Shown: positions 54,133-62,762 of the stretch, piece by piece
Layout of the letters: every line of letters begins with the position of its first letter
Position numbering within the stretch: the first letter of the stretch is position 1
Translations under genes and position numbers: made by a program
Notes under the pieces: generated by a model
The model's database searches: none
The model's input: the letters and a program-made list of their open reading frames with translations, nothing else
Told to the model about the DNA's origin: nothing
DNA from: Aphodovivens sp036306585
Lineage (GTDB): Bacteria > Actinomycetota > Coriobacteriia > Coriobacteriales > Eggerthellaceae
Assembly (NCBI GenBank): GCA_036306585.1
Contig: JAXJZF010000003.1
Span: forward strand, 49,931 to 113,930
DNA length: 64,000 nucleotides
Direction of reading: 5' to 3'

Positions 54133-55740
54133 GTGGCAAGCGCATCTTCCGAGCAAAAGGTACTTGTTGTCGACTTCGGCGCGCAGTACGGGCAGCTGAT
54201 CGCCCGTCGCGTGCGCGATCTGCATGTGTATTCCGAAATCGTATCGTGCGACACCACCGCCGAGGAGATGCGCGCGATGGAGCCTTCCGCCATCATCCTG
54301 TCGGGCGGCCCGGCAAGCGTGTACGCCGAGGACGCGCCTTCCATCGACCCCGCCATCTTCGATATGGGCGTGCCCATCCTGGGCTTCTGCTACGGCCAGC
54401 AGATCATGGCCGTGACGCTGGGCGGCAAAGTGGGCCACACCGAGAAGGGCGAATACGGCCCCGCCCCCCTTTCCCGCTGCGACGAGGGCGGAAGCGCCCT
54501 GTTCGGCCAGACCCCCGACGAGCAGACGGTGTGGATGAGCCACCGCGACGCCGTGAGCGAGGTGCCCGAGGGCTTCGTCGTCACGTCGAAGACCGATGTG
54601 TGCCCCGTTGCCTCCATGGAGTGCGCCGAGCGCAAGCTGTACGCGACGCAGTTCCACCCTGAAGTGCGCCACACCCCGCATGGCAACGAGCTGCTGGGCA
54701 ACTTCCTGTTCGGCATCTGCGGCCTCAAGGCCGACTGGACGATGGATTCCATCATCGAGGACTCCATTGCGGCCATCCGCGCGCAGGTGGGAAGCGACCG
54801 CGTGATCCTGGGCCTTTCGGGCGGCGTCGACTCCAGCGTGGTGGCGGCGCTGTGCGCGAAAGCCATCGGCCGCCAGCTGACCTGCGTGTTCGTTAACCAC
54901 GGCATGCTGCGCAAGAACGAGCCCGAAGAGGTCGAGGAAGTGTTCACCAAGCAGTTCGACGTGGACTTCGTGCACGTGCACGCCGAGGAGCGCTACGCCA
55001 AGCTGTTGGACGGCGTGACCGACCCCGAGCAGAAGCGCAAAATCATCGGCACGCAGTTCTGGGAGGAGTTCTTCGCCGTGGCGCAGGATCTGGCCGAGGA
55101 CGGCCGCCCGGTGAAGTTCCTGGCGCAGGGCACCATCTACCCCGACATCATCGAGAGCGGCGCGCGCAAGACGGGCGGCAAGGCTTCCACCATCAAGAGC
55201 CACCACAACCTGATCCCCTTCCCCGAGGGCGTGCATTTCGACCTGATCGAGCCGTTGGACCACTTCTTCAAAGACGAGGTGCGCGCGCTGGGCACGGCGC
55301 TGGGCCTGCCCGACCACATCGTGTTCCGCCAGCCCTTCCCCGGCCCCGGCCTGGCCATCCGCATCATCGGATCGGTGACCCCCGAGAAGTTGGAGATCCT
55401 GAAGAACGCCGATGCCATCGTGCGCGAGGAGCTGGACGCCTACAACCAGCGCCTGTTCGAGGAGACCGGCGAGCGCAACAGCGAGCACAGCTGCTGGCAG
55501 TACTTCGCGGTGCTGCCCGACATCAAGAGCGTTGGCGTGATGGGCGACGAGCGCACTTACCAGCGCCCCATCATCGTGCGCGCGGTGGAGAGCAGCGACG
55601 CGATGACCGCCGACTGGGCGAAGCTGCCCTACGAGGTGCTGGCGAAGATCTCCAGCCGCATCGTGGCGGAAGTCCCCGGCGCCAACCGCGTGTGCTACGA
55701 CATCACGTCGAAGCCTCCAGCGACGATCGAGTGGGAATAG
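54133..55740 (+). CDS. guaA: GMP synthase (glutamine-hydrolysing)
   Basis: 535 residues. The class I glutamine amidotransferase domain (1-200) has Cys in ILGFCYGQQ and His/Glu in QFHPEVRHT. The ATP-pyrophosphatase domain has the P-loop ILGLSGGVDSSVVAALC near 235. The C-terminal dimerisation domain ends NRVCYDITSKPPATIEWE, the universal family end. It makes GMP from XMP. I take GTG 54133 with AGGGGG upstream; the open frame starts at 54067. The 3' end of guaA is a known integration site for genomic islands, and a mobile element follows directly here. Confidence 0.95.
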   Translation: MASASSEQKVLVVDFGAQYGQLIARRVRDLHVYSEIVSCDTTAEEMRAMEPSAIILSGGPASVYAEDAPSIDPAIFDMGVPILGFCYGQQIMAVTLGGKVGHTEKGEYGPAPLSRCDEGGSALFGQTPDEQTVWMSHRDAVSEVPEGFVVTSKTDVCPVASMECAERKLYATQFHPEVRHTPHGNELLGNFLFGICGLKADWTMDSIIEDSIAAIRAQVGSDRVILGLSGGVDSSVVAALCAKAIGRQLTCVFVNHGMLRKNEPEEVEEVFTKQFDVDFVHVHAEERYAKLLDGVTDPEQKRKIIGTQFWEEFFAVAQDLAEDGRPVKFLAQGTIYPDIIESGARKTGGKASTIKSHHNLIPFPEGVHFDLIEPLDHFFKDEVRALGTALGLPDHIVFRQPFPGPGLAIRIIGSVTPEKLEILKNADAIVREELDAYNQRLFEETGERNSEHSCWQYFAVLPDIKSVGVMGDERTYQRPIIVRAVESSDAMTADWAKLPYEVLAKISSRIVAEVPGANRVCYDITSKPPATIEWE

Positions 55741-56297
55741 TAATAGAACATTTGTTCGTGTTTTTCATACGGTTTCTAGCGGTTCCGATGACGACCGATG
55801 GCGACATTTCAGAACGCCCGCACCTGCAAACCGCATGATTCCGAAATCAGATAGAAACTCACAAGGCTCCTCGAAAGAATCGAGGAGCCTTCTCGTTTTC
55901 GCAGGTCGACGCATGGTCAAATGTCATCCCAAGGCAAATGGGCATGCTTCGAACAGACCCGAAACAGCGCAAACGGAGCCGAAAGGAGCCGAAGCGAACC
56001 GAACAATCTGCAAGCCAGAAAAAGGCAGTGATGCCAAGTGGCTTGCGGGTGCCGTCGATAATCGACGAAACTCAAATGAAACTCACCCGGAAAAACGAAA
56101 CTCAAGAATGATAGAGCCCCCTGGTGGGGAGCCTGCGCGCGTCATTCTGGCAAACTCACGAAGACGGTCGGATTTCGCTACTACTCCTCCCGAGTAGCAG
56201 CGAAAGGCTTGCGACTCAAATTAGCCCTCGACGATTTCGCAAAGCCATAGCGCCGACAGCGTATGCGCTGCAGGGTCGCAGCCGCAAGATCTATGCG
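55741..56297. other. Junction between guaA and the mobile element
   Basis: About 557 bases. It contains the guaA terminator (55863-55891) and then A-rich sequence with repeated GAACCGAA / GAGCCGAA words (55968-56003). One open frame of 120 codons (55835-56197) has no ribosome binding site or family and is not called. The left element boundary (attL) is expected near the guaA end, but its partner lies outside the window. Confidence 0.5.
55863..55891 (+). terminator. Terminator downstream of guaA
   Basis: 12-base perfect stem AAGGCTCCTCGA / TCGAGGAGCCTT with a 5-base loop, then CTCGTTTTC. Confidence 0.85.
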
Positions 56298-57482
56298 CTA
56301 ATCGAACCCTTCCTTTCGTTCCTCTTCTGAGCTTTCTTCGCTTTCGGAAGAGTCTCTATCATGCGATTCGCCTTGGCCTTTCTCCTCGTCATCGTCTTCG
56401 AGAGGATTGGATTGCTCGCGAGCTAAAGCAGCTGAAGCAAGCAAGCTCGTCGTCAAACCGGACGGAATGGCATTCTGCGTCAATTGGCTAATCGCTGCTT
56501 GCAGGGCTGGCCCTTGAATCTTCGTGATGCTTTCGCTTAGTGCTTCGGCTAGGCTCGAGACCGCGGAAAGCCTGGACGGGTCGATCGTGGCGACTGATTG
56601 CGAAAGGACTTTAGCTGCGGCAGATACCGAATCGGATAGAGCGTAATAATCCGCAAAACTCTGCGAAGATAGAAGAGGAGCGATTTTATCCAGGAAGACC
56701 TGGGCGCCGGCAACCTCCGACGCGTAGTTGCCCCCCAAGAGGCGCGCAGCGCTAAGGGCATTGGCGGAATGGCGTTTCGGATAGCTGGGGTCTTCGTGTA
56801 TATGGTTGGCGTAAGTTTCGAGCTCGCCAGTCGATTCAGCCAGCAACTCCTTCGCCTCGTCATATTCCTTGGCAGAAATCGTCCTGTGGTGCATGACTTT
56901 GTTTCTTATCTTGTTAATTGCCCTGAAATTCTCCCGTACGCCCTTCAACTCGCCGTCGCCGAACAGGTCATTCCAGACGGTTCGCTCTTCAATCCCCTCT
57001 ATTCTTGCCAAAAAATCTGATTTGGAGATGGGGCCCTTCGAGTTCACTAGATCGAAAACCTCTTCTTTGAAGACGTCGCTATAAAACAGCTTCGAACCAA
57101 GCTCGCTGAGAGTCGACTCATCTAGGTTCTTTACCAGTTTGTCTTCGAAATTGTCATGTTCGGCACACATCGAGAGAGTGAGCACTCGCCGAAGAGCACG
57201 CTCATAGTCTGCCAGCTTGGGATATAGGGCCTTTGCAAATTTAGCAGAGGCGTCATCTCGTAAAATTCGCACGTGTTTTTTGGCGGGCAGAGAATCTCTG
57301 AGGCGAGACAAAGCCCTTGCGCTCGAGAGCGTGTCAGACTTTGTAGAGAACGTGATGAAGTAGAGCTGGCCCCCTTTGGCATCGTACTTCTCTACCGAAT
57401 CGAGGGCAATTCCTTCCGGCAGGTTCTTCCCGCTGATAGTCTCCTTGGTTTTCTCTCCCTGAGCGAGATATGACAACTGCAT
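56298..57482 (-). CDS. HEPN-domain protein, candidate toxin/defence protein on the mobile element
   Basis: About 394 residues, soluble. The central helical region (about 90-225) ends with RAINKIRNKVMHHRTIS. The R-x4-H in RNKVMHH is the HEPN RNase signature, and the surrounding fold resembles Swt1-like HEPN domains. The last 45 residues are acidic and Ser-rich (DDDEEKGQGESHDRDSSESEESSEEE). HEPN proteins often act as ribonuclease toxins in phage-abortive systems; activity here is inference. The start is ATG 57482 or TTG 57488. It lies at the guaA-proximal edge of the element, opposite to the integrase, a common place for cargo. Base composition is lower in GC than neighbours. Confidence 0.65.
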   Translation of the reverse strand: MQLSYLAQGEKTKETISGKNLPEGIALDSVEKYDAKGGQLYFITFSTKSDTLSSARALSRLRDSLPAKKHVRILRDDASAKFAKALYPKLADYERALRRVLTLSMCAEHDNFEDKLVKNLDESTLSELGSKLFYSDVFKEEVFDLVNSKGPISKSDFLARIEGIEERTVWNDLFGDGELKGVRENFRAINKIRNKVMHHRTISAKEYDEAKELLAESTGELETYANHIHEDPSYPKRHSANALSAARLLGGNYASEVAGAQVFLDKIAPLLSSQSFADYYALSDSVSAAAKVLSQSVATIDPSRLSAVSSLAEALSESITKIQGPALQAAISQLTQNAIPSGLTTSLLASAALAREQSNPLEDDDEEKGQGESHDRDSSESEESSEEERKEGFD

Positions 57483-57609
57483 TGTCAATCGGACCCCTAG
57501 CGTTCATTCGTTTCGAATCAGACACACCGACGGCAATTGCTCCGAATGGCCAACGAATCCATCTGGAACCGCCATATCCACGGAAGCCCGGTGTTTATCA
57601 AAGCCGCAT

Positions 57610-58044
57610 TCATGCGGAAGGACTCGGGCTCCTGCCAATCCCCATCTTCCAGGACTCGTACTCCTCGGGGGTTATCTCGCCGCGATCGAGCGCATCGACC
57701 TGGGATTCCCAGGCCTTGATGGCGCCGGCGAGCTTCGGCGCCTTCTGCGCGCCGGGCGCGACGGCGAGCCTGCCGTCACCGATGGGCCTGAGCCCAAACT
57801 CCTCCTCGATTCTGAAGAGGAGCTCGAGGGCGTCCCTTGCGGATTCGACGCGAACGGGCATGAGGGCTTCGGGGGCTACCTCGAGGGCACTTGCGATTGC
57901 ATCCAGGGCGGAGCCTTTGAGCACCCTCCTGTCCGCCTCGTAGTTCCTGATGGCGGCGTCGGTGCAGCCGGCCGCTTCGGCGAGCTGCCGCTGCGTCATC
58001 CCCCGGGACCTTCGGAGCGCCCGTATACGGCTTCCCGTCGTCAT
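57610..58044 (-). CDS. XRE family repressor of the mobile element
   Basis: 144 residues. The N-terminal HTH_3 domain (residues 5-60) is IRALRRSRGMTQRQLAEAAGCTDAAIRNYEADRR. The C-terminal half is helical and of unknown type. GGAGGAGGAG precedes the ATG. It is divergent from xis-int with three near-identical operators in the 140-base gap and a fourth at the parA promoter. It is therefore the likely master repressor of excision and partition genes (inference from arrangement). Confidence 0.85.
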   Translation of the reverse strand: MTTGSRIRALRRSRGMTQRQLAEAAGCTDAAIRNYEADRRVLKGSALDAIASALEVAPEALMPVRVESARDALELLFRIEEEFGLRPIGDGRLAVAPGAQKAPKLAGAIKAWESQVDALDRGEITPEEYESWKMGIGRSPSPSA

Positions 58045-58080
58045 CTCTCCTCCTCCGATCGTTTTCTCCTCATGATACTA

Positions 58081-58098
58081 GAGAACAAAATCGTTCTC
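58081..58098. promoter_or_regulatory. Operator 1 (xre side)
   Basis: GAGAACAAAATCGTTCTC, an inverted repeat directly abutting a minus-strand TAGTAT (58075-58080) that may be the xre -10. Confidence 0.6.
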
Positions 58099-58106
58099 AA
58101 TTTGTA

Positions 58107-58135
58107 TTGACCGAACATTTCCGTTCTGTTAATGT
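58107..58135 (+). promoter_or_regulatory. xis-int promoter with operator 2 in its spacer
   Basis: TTGACC (58107-58112), 17-base spacer, TAATGT (58130-58135). The spacer is filled by operator 2, GAACATTTCCGTTC (58113-58126). Confidence 0.7.
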
Positions 58136-58145
58136 CGCGAAGTAC

Positions 58146-58161
58146 AGAACGTTTTCGTTCT
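58146..58161. promoter_or_regulatory. Operator 3 (downstream of the xis-int start point)
   Basis: AGAACGTTTTCGTTCT, identical over all 16 bases to operator 4 at the parA promoter. Confidence 0.65.
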
Positions 58162-58186
58162 CTTCACCGAACGACAGGAGGAAGCC

Positions 58187-58399
58187 ATGGAGCAGAACGC
58201 ACAGCCGGTGATCATGGGAGTCGAGGAGGTCATGCGGGCTCTGAGCATCAGCAGGCCGTACGCCTACCGCATCATCAGGATGCTGAACTCCGAGATGGAA
58301 CAGAAGGGGTACACGACGATCAAAGGGAAGGTGAGCCGGAAGTACTTCTACGAGCGCTTCCACTGCGCCGACGGCGCCCCCAGACAGGAGGCGCTCTGA
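58187..58399 (+). CDS. Excisionase-like helix-turn-helix protein
   Basis: 70 residues: VIMGVEEVMRALSISRPYAYRIIRMLNSEMEQKG, a winged-helix/MerR-like DNA-binding motif typical of small excisionases. GGAGG precedes the ATG. Its stop overlaps the integrase start (TGATG), so the two are translated together, as expected for xis-int modules. Confidence 0.8.
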   Translation: MEQNAQPVIMGVEEVMRALSISRPYAYRIIRMLNSEMEQKGYTTIKGKVSRKYFYERFHCADGAPRQEAL

Positions 58400-59472
58400 T
58401 GCCCGCCTACATGAACGGGAAGACGGGCGCCTGGTACGTCCAGTGCTACTACAACGACATCGGCGGCAACCGCAGGCACAAGGTGAAGCGCGGGTTCGCG
58501 ACCAGAGACGAGGCACTGACGTGGGAGGCGGAGTTCCTGGCCTCTGCCGACGGGTCGATGTCGATGCCCTTCGAGGCGTTCGTGAAGAGGTACTCCGCAG
58601 ACGTGAGGCCCAGGCTCAAGCTCAACACCTGGCTCACCAAAGAGCACATCATACGCACGAAGATAGTGCCATTCTTCGGACCCAAGAGAATGTGCGACAT
58701 CACCCCCAAAGATGTGGTGGACTGGCAGAACAAGATGCTGGGGTCGTACGACGACGAGGGGAAGCCGTACAGCGGCACCTACCTGAGAACCATAAACAAC
58801 CAGCTGAGCGCCATCTTCAACCACGCCGTCAAATACTACGGCCTGGGAAGGAGCCCCGCCACGCCGACGATCAAGATCGGCGAGCGAAAGGGCTCGGAGA
58901 TGAAGTTCTGGACGAAGGAACAGTATCTCATGTTCAGCGAGGAGGTCATGGACAAGCCCGCCACCTTCCACGCGTTCGAGATCCTGTACTGGTGCGGCCT
59001 GAGGGTCGGCGAGCTCCTCGCGCTCGAGCCCGACGATATCGACCTCGAGAGGTGCCTCATCCACGTCACCAAGAGCTACCAGCGGATCAAGAGGAGGGAC
59101 GTCATCACGTCCCCAAAGACGCCGAAGTCGAGGAGGGACGTGGCCATGCCGGAGTTCCTCGCGGACGAGCTCGCCGATTTCCTCGCATCCATCCCGAAGG
59201 AGAGGCGCGGGCAGAGGATCTTCCCCTTCACAAAAAACCACCTGCGCCACGAGATGAGGAGGAGGTGCGCCGCGTGCGGGCTCGAGCCCATCAGGGTCCA
59301 CGACCTGCGGCACAGCCACGTGTCGCTCCTCATAGACATGGGCTTCAGCGCCGTGGCGATCGCGGACCGCATGGGGCATGAGACCGCGGACATGACGTTT
59401 CGCTACGCCCACCTCTTCCCAAGCAGGCAGTCGGACATGGCGGCGGCGCTCGACCGAGGGGGGCGGCGCTGA
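58399..59472 (+). CDS. Tyrosine recombinase / integrase of the mobile element
   Basis: 357 residues. The N-terminal SAM-like core-binding domain (about 50-160) is followed by the catalytic domain with Arg in CGLRVGELLALEPDD, His-x-x-Arg in VHDLRHSHVSLLIDMG, HET in ADRMGHETADMT and the nucleophile Tyr in FRYAHLF. It should integrate the element site-specifically, probably at the guaA end beside it (inference). Codons AGG and ATA are frequent, unlike the CGC/ATC preference in guaA, supporting foreign origin. The start ATG overlaps xis. Confidence 0.93.
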   Translation: MPAYMNGKTGAWYVQCYYNDIGGNRRHKVKRGFATRDEALTWEAEFLASADGSMSMPFEAFVKRYSADVRPRLKLNTWLTKEHIIRTKIVPFFGPKRMCDITPKDVVDWQNKMLGSYDDEGKPYSGTYLRTINNQLSAIFNHAVKYYGLGRSPATPTIKIGERKGSEMKFWTKEQYLMFSEEVMDKPATFHAFEILYWCGLRVGELLALEPDDIDLERCLIHVTKSYQRIKRRDVITSPKTPKSRRDVAMPEFLADELADFLASIPKERRGQRIFPFTKNHLRHEMRRRCAACGLEPIRVHDLRHSHVSLLIDMGFSAVAIADRMGHETADMTFRYAHLFPSRQSDMAAALDRGGRR

Positions 59473-59858
59473 TGTCGAGGCCGATTGTCGACTACAAGGG
59501 GCGCCGCCGCAGCAAGACGATAGCGTTCAGGGTCTCGCCGGAGGAGGACGAGGTGATAAACGCCCTCGTGGCGGCGAGCGGGATGACCAAGCAGGACTAC
59601 ATAGTCTCCAGGCTCGAGCGCCGCGACATAACCGTCAGGCCGAACGTGAGGGTCTACAAGATGCTGCGCGACCAGATGAGATCCGTCTACGTCGAGCTCA
59701 GGAGGCTGAGGAACGCCGACGACATCGACGAGCGGCTCATCGAGCTCATGCAGGTGTTGACGCGCGTGTTCGTCGACCTCGGAGCCGACGAGCTCGGGCC
59801 CGCCGACGACGATATAGCCCAGCAGGACGCGGCGGTGTTTAGGATGGCGCGGGGATAG
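59472..59858 (+). CDS. Small DNA-binding-like protein (MobC/RHH-like)
   Basis: 128 residues, starting at the integrase stop (TGATG overlap). The region KTIAFRVSPEEDEVINALVAASGMTKQDYIVSRLE looks like the ribbon-helix-helix / MobC fold used by mobilization accessory proteins. The C-terminus is acidic. It may assist the relaxase or excision. Confidence 0.6.
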   Translation: MSRPIVDYKGRRRSKTIAFRVSPEEDEVINALVAASGMTKQDYIVSRLERRDITVRPNVRVYKMLRDQMRSVYVELRRLRNADDIDERLIELMQVLTRVFVDLGADELGPADDDIAQQDAAVFRMARG

Positions 59859-60242
59859 CACCGCGGATCGTGGCCCGCGGAGAGCCCGCCGTCGCGCAAC
59901 GCCGCCCTCCCGAAAGCCCGCTCCCCGACAGCCTTCGGGCGAGCTTTCGCGCCAGGAGCCGCTCCGCCTGAGCGGATCGCCTCGCCTCCTCCTTGGGCGT
60001 CGAAGACTCGCACAGCCGCCCGACACTCCCGCAAGGGCCGCGATGCTTTTCCGATTTCTTTTGCCGCCCGAGAGAAAAGGCGAAAGCGGCAAAACAAAGC
60101 GCCCTCCGGGCTTCGGAAAACCACCGGCCCGATACGGAGAAGAGGGGGGCTTCGCTTCCTCCCTTGCGGGGCGCAGGCGGCGGTGCGGCTCCGATGCCAC
60201 AAGGCGGGGCAAGGGGCTCCGCCCCGACGAACGGAGGTCACC
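59859..60242. other. GC-rich gene-free stretch in the element
   Basis: About 384 bases with several GC-rich inverted segments (for example around 60061-60108 and 60206-60226). It could hold an origin of transfer or a terminator. No gene is supportable. Confidence 0.4.
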
Positions 60243-60614
60243 ATGGACGGCAAGCTCACTCTTCAGGAAAAGGCGGTCGAGGCGGCGGCACGCTTCCTTC
60301 GGATCAGGGGCTACGAGATGCTCGCGACCGAATGGAGGCCGCACGAGGCGAAAGGAGCCATCGATCTGGTCGCCCGCGACCCCGAATCGGACGAGCTCGT
60401 GTTCGTCGACGTCGCCGCGCGCAAGCATCCCGGCGAGGGGTTCGGCGGCTGGAGGAACGACCGCAAGTCGATGGAGGCGCTCGCCGTCTCCTGGCTCGCC
60501 GAGAGCGGATTCGGGGAGTCGGTCGGCGTGAGGTTCGACAAGATCGGCCTGGTCGTCGTCGGCGAGGACCGAGCGCTGCTCAGACACCACATCAACGCCT
60601 TCGGCGAGGCCTAG
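60243..60614 (+). CDS. YraN/UPF0102-like nuclease-fold protein with altered active site
   Basis: 123 residues. The fold follows YraN: EKAVEAAARFLRIRGYEMLATEWRPHEAKGAIDLVARDPESDELVFVDVAARK. In typical family members the block is GEIDLIA and VEVKxR; here Glu becomes Ala (GAIDL) and the Lys of EVK becomes Ala (VDVAAR), so PD-(D/E)XK catalysis is doubtful. GGAGG precedes the ATG. On mobile elements such proteins are common but unexplained. Confidence 0.7.
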   Translation: MDGKLTLQEKAVEAAARFLRIRGYEMLATEWRPHEAKGAIDLVARDPESDELVFVDVAARKHPGEGFGGWRNDRKSMEALAVSWLAESGFGESVGVRFDKIGLVVVGEDRALLRHHINAFGEA

Positions 60615-60729
60615 GACCTCCGGGCCCGCTCGGGCAGGCCCCCTCCGGACGGAGGGGGCCGCCAGCCGAAGGGTCGCCGCGATCCGCCCGCCCCATGGCG
60701 AGACGCCATCCCGTGGCAAACGGTCGGCC

Positions 60730-60757
60730 TTAACAGAACGTTTTCGTTCTGTATACT
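60730..60757 (+). promoter_or_regulatory. parAB promoter with operator 4 in its spacer
   Basis: TTAACA (60730-60735), 16-base spacer, TATACT (60752-60757). The 16-base operator AGAACGTTTTCGTTCT occupies 60735-60750, so the repressor would block polymerase directly. Confidence 0.75.
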
Positions 60758-60804
60758 CGCAGTATGCGCCATCTCCGGCGACAGGCAGAAAGGACGAAGG
60801 AAAC

Positions 60805-61566
60805 ATGAGGACTCTCGCCATATCGAACTACAAGGGCGGGGTCGGCAAGACCACGACCGCGGTCAACCTCGCGGCCATCTACGCCAGGCGGGGGCTGAGG
60901 ACCCTGCTGGTCGACCTGGACCCGCAGGCATCCACCACCGACTTCTTCGGGCTCTACGAGCGCGCGGCGGCCGAGCATCGGGGGGCCGTCGAGCTCCTCT
61001 ACGGAAATGCGCCCGTCGAAGAGGTGGCGTTCGAAACCGAGACGGAGGGGCTCTCCGTCGTGCCCTCGACCATAGAGCTCGTCGACCAGAACGAGCTGCT
61101 GCTCAGAGAGCAGCGCCTGCGTTTCGCGCTCGACGACTGCGCGGGAGGCTACGACATCTGCATCGTCGACTGCAGCCCGACCATGAAGCGCCTCGCCTTC
61201 AATGCCTACCTGGCCGCGGCGGGAGACGGAATGGTCGTCGTGCCGGTGAAGCTCGACTCCACCGTCATGCGAGGCACCGCCCTCACGGTCAGCGCCATCG
61301 AGTCCATATCGGACGCGCTGCGCGTGCCCACGCCCGCATGGCGCATCCTACGCACCTGCGTGCCCGGCCTCATGACCAACGCCGAGGCGACGGGAGCCGA
61401 GGTGCTGGACTCCTACTTCCCCGACAACCAGTTCGAGACCGTCATACACGCGAGCTCCAAGGTGTGCGAGGGAAGCTGGCAGTGGCAGCCCGTGGCGACC
61501 TTCAAGCCCGACAGCCGCCCCGCGAAGGACTACGAGAAGCTGGCCGAGGAGGCGCTCCATGGCTAA
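60805..61566 (+). CDS. parA: ParA family ATPase
   Basis: 253 residues, deviant Walker A KGGVGKTTTAVNLAA at residues 10-24, Walker A' LVDLDPQAS near 40 and Walker B YDICIVDCSPT near 120. It drives partition of the element's circular form, or stabilises it. It overlaps parB by 8 bases. Transcribed from the operator-4 promoter. Confidence 0.93.
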   Translation: MRTLAISNYKGGVGKTTTAVNLAAIYARRGLRTLLVDLDPQASTTDFFGLYERAAAEHRGAVELLYGNAPVEEVAFETETEGLSVVPSTIELVDQNELLLREQRLRFALDDCAGGYDICIVDCSPTMKRLAFNAYLAAAGDGMVVVPVKLDSTVMRGTALTVSAIESISDALRVPTPAWRILRTCVPGLMTNAEATGAEVLDSYFPDNQFETVIHASSKVCEGSWQWQPVATFKPDSRPAKDYEKLAEEALHG

Positions 61567-62488
61567 ATCGGTCGCACCCGGCTTCACCATCTCGGGCCTG
61601 CTCGACAGGAACGCGTCGACCCGCAACGACTACCCCGTCGAGGAGATCCCCGTCGAGGAGATAGCCGACCACCCCGCCAACGCCGCCTACTCGATGGACG
61701 ACGCGGGCATAGCCCAGCTGGCAAGGAGCATAAAGGAGGAGGGGCTCACCGACCTGCCGCTCGTGCGCAAGCTCGGCGACGGGAGCTGGCAGATGGTGAG
61801 CGGGCACCGCCGCAAGGCGGCCTACGCCCTGCTCGCCAAAGAGGACGAGAGGTACTCCCAGATACCCTGCCGCGTCATCCGAGACATCACCGACGAGCAG
61901 TCGGTCATGCTGCTGCACGCCGCCAACTACTTCGTTCGCAGCCTCACCGTATCAGAGCGCGCAGCGGCAAGCCGCGCTCTGGGCGTGGAGGTCGAACGCA
62001 TGAGGGCAGAGAACCCGGAGCTTGCGGGCGTGCGCACCGAGGACATCAAGGCGGCGATCATCTCGGAGCAGACGGGGCGCAAGGTGTCGGGAAAGACCAT
62101 CCAGCGACAGGAGTCCCTGGCCCGCAAGATCGAGGAGAGGCTCGTGCCCGAATGGCGCGAGGCGGCTCTGTCCGACGCTCTGTCGGCGGACGCCGTGGAC
62201 GCCCTGGCGAAGCAGGGTCCCGAAGAGCAGGAGCGCCTCTACGTCGCATGGGAGAAGCGGGCGCTGGGCAAGAGGGAGACGACCGAGTTCCTGAAGAGGG
62301 AGACCGGCAGACCCGAGACGAGGCAAACGCCGAAAGACCCCACCCCGAGGCCATCTGCCCCGCTCGCGAGCGCACTGCGAGCGCTCGGGCGCTACGAGTC
62401 CAAGGCGAAGAACCCGCCGAGCGAACCGGACAAGCGGGCGCTGGAAGAAATCGCCGAGGCGGCCGGGAGGCTCCTCGGGGGCAGATAG
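61559..62488 (+). CDS. parB: ParB family partition protein
   Basis: 309 residues. The N-terminal ParB/Srx domain contains YPVEEIPVEEIADHPANAAYSMDDAGIAQLARSIKEEGL and MVSGHRRKAAYALL, whose GHRR box is the CTP-binding signature. The central helix-turn-helix region lies about 120-200, and a Pro-rich linker leads to a C-terminal helix. It binds parS and loads ParA. A 9-4-9 palindrome 50 bases after the gene could be its site. Confidence 0.92.
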   Translation: MAKSVAPGFTISGLLDRNASTRNDYPVEEIPVEEIADHPANAAYSMDDAGIAQLARSIKEEGLTDLPLVRKLGDGSWQMVSGHRRKAAYALLAKEDERYSQIPCRVIRDITDEQSVMLLHAANYFVRSLTVSERAAASRALGVEVERMRAENPELAGVRTEDIKAAIISEQTGRKVSGKTIQRQESLARKIEERLVPEWREAALSDALSADAVDALAKQGPEEQERLYVAWEKRALGKRETTEFLKRETGRPETRQTPKDPTPRPSAPLASALRALGRYESKAKNPPSEPDKRALEEIAEAAGRLLGGR

Positions 62489-62762
62489 GCCATGCAGGTG
62501 CCCCGACGGGGCTCCTGCACCGTTTCCAGCAAGTAGCCTATCTCGTATACACGAGATAGATGGCGGCCGGGGCGCCTTCCGGCGTCCCGTTGCCCCGCCC
62601 CGCCGCCGCAAGCACAAGGGGAGGGGCGGTGCCGCCGGGCGCATCTCGGCACGAGACCGCGCCGGACGCCGCCATGCGGGGGATGCCCCGCGCCCCTCCA
62701 ACACAGAAACGCCGCCGAAGCTTCCACACATCGAGGCGGCGAAGGATGCGAAGGAAGAGACG
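62489..62762. other. parB-mobC spacer, candidate oriT/parS region
   Basis: About 274 bases with the palindrome at 62538-62559. The rest is GC-rich with no further recognised signal. Confidence 0.5.
62538..62559. repeat. 9-4-9 perfect palindrome
   Basis: CTATCTCGT, ATAC, ACGAGATAG. Placed between parB and the mobilization genes, it could be parS or the inverted repeat of an origin of transfer. Confidence 0.65.

Noticed and set aside
54112..55488. 458-codon minus-strand frame opposite guaA
   Set aside because: Antisense shadow of a universally conserved gene.
55835..56197. 120-codon open frame after guaA
   Set aside because: It runs through the guaA terminator hairpin and lacks a ribosome binding site.
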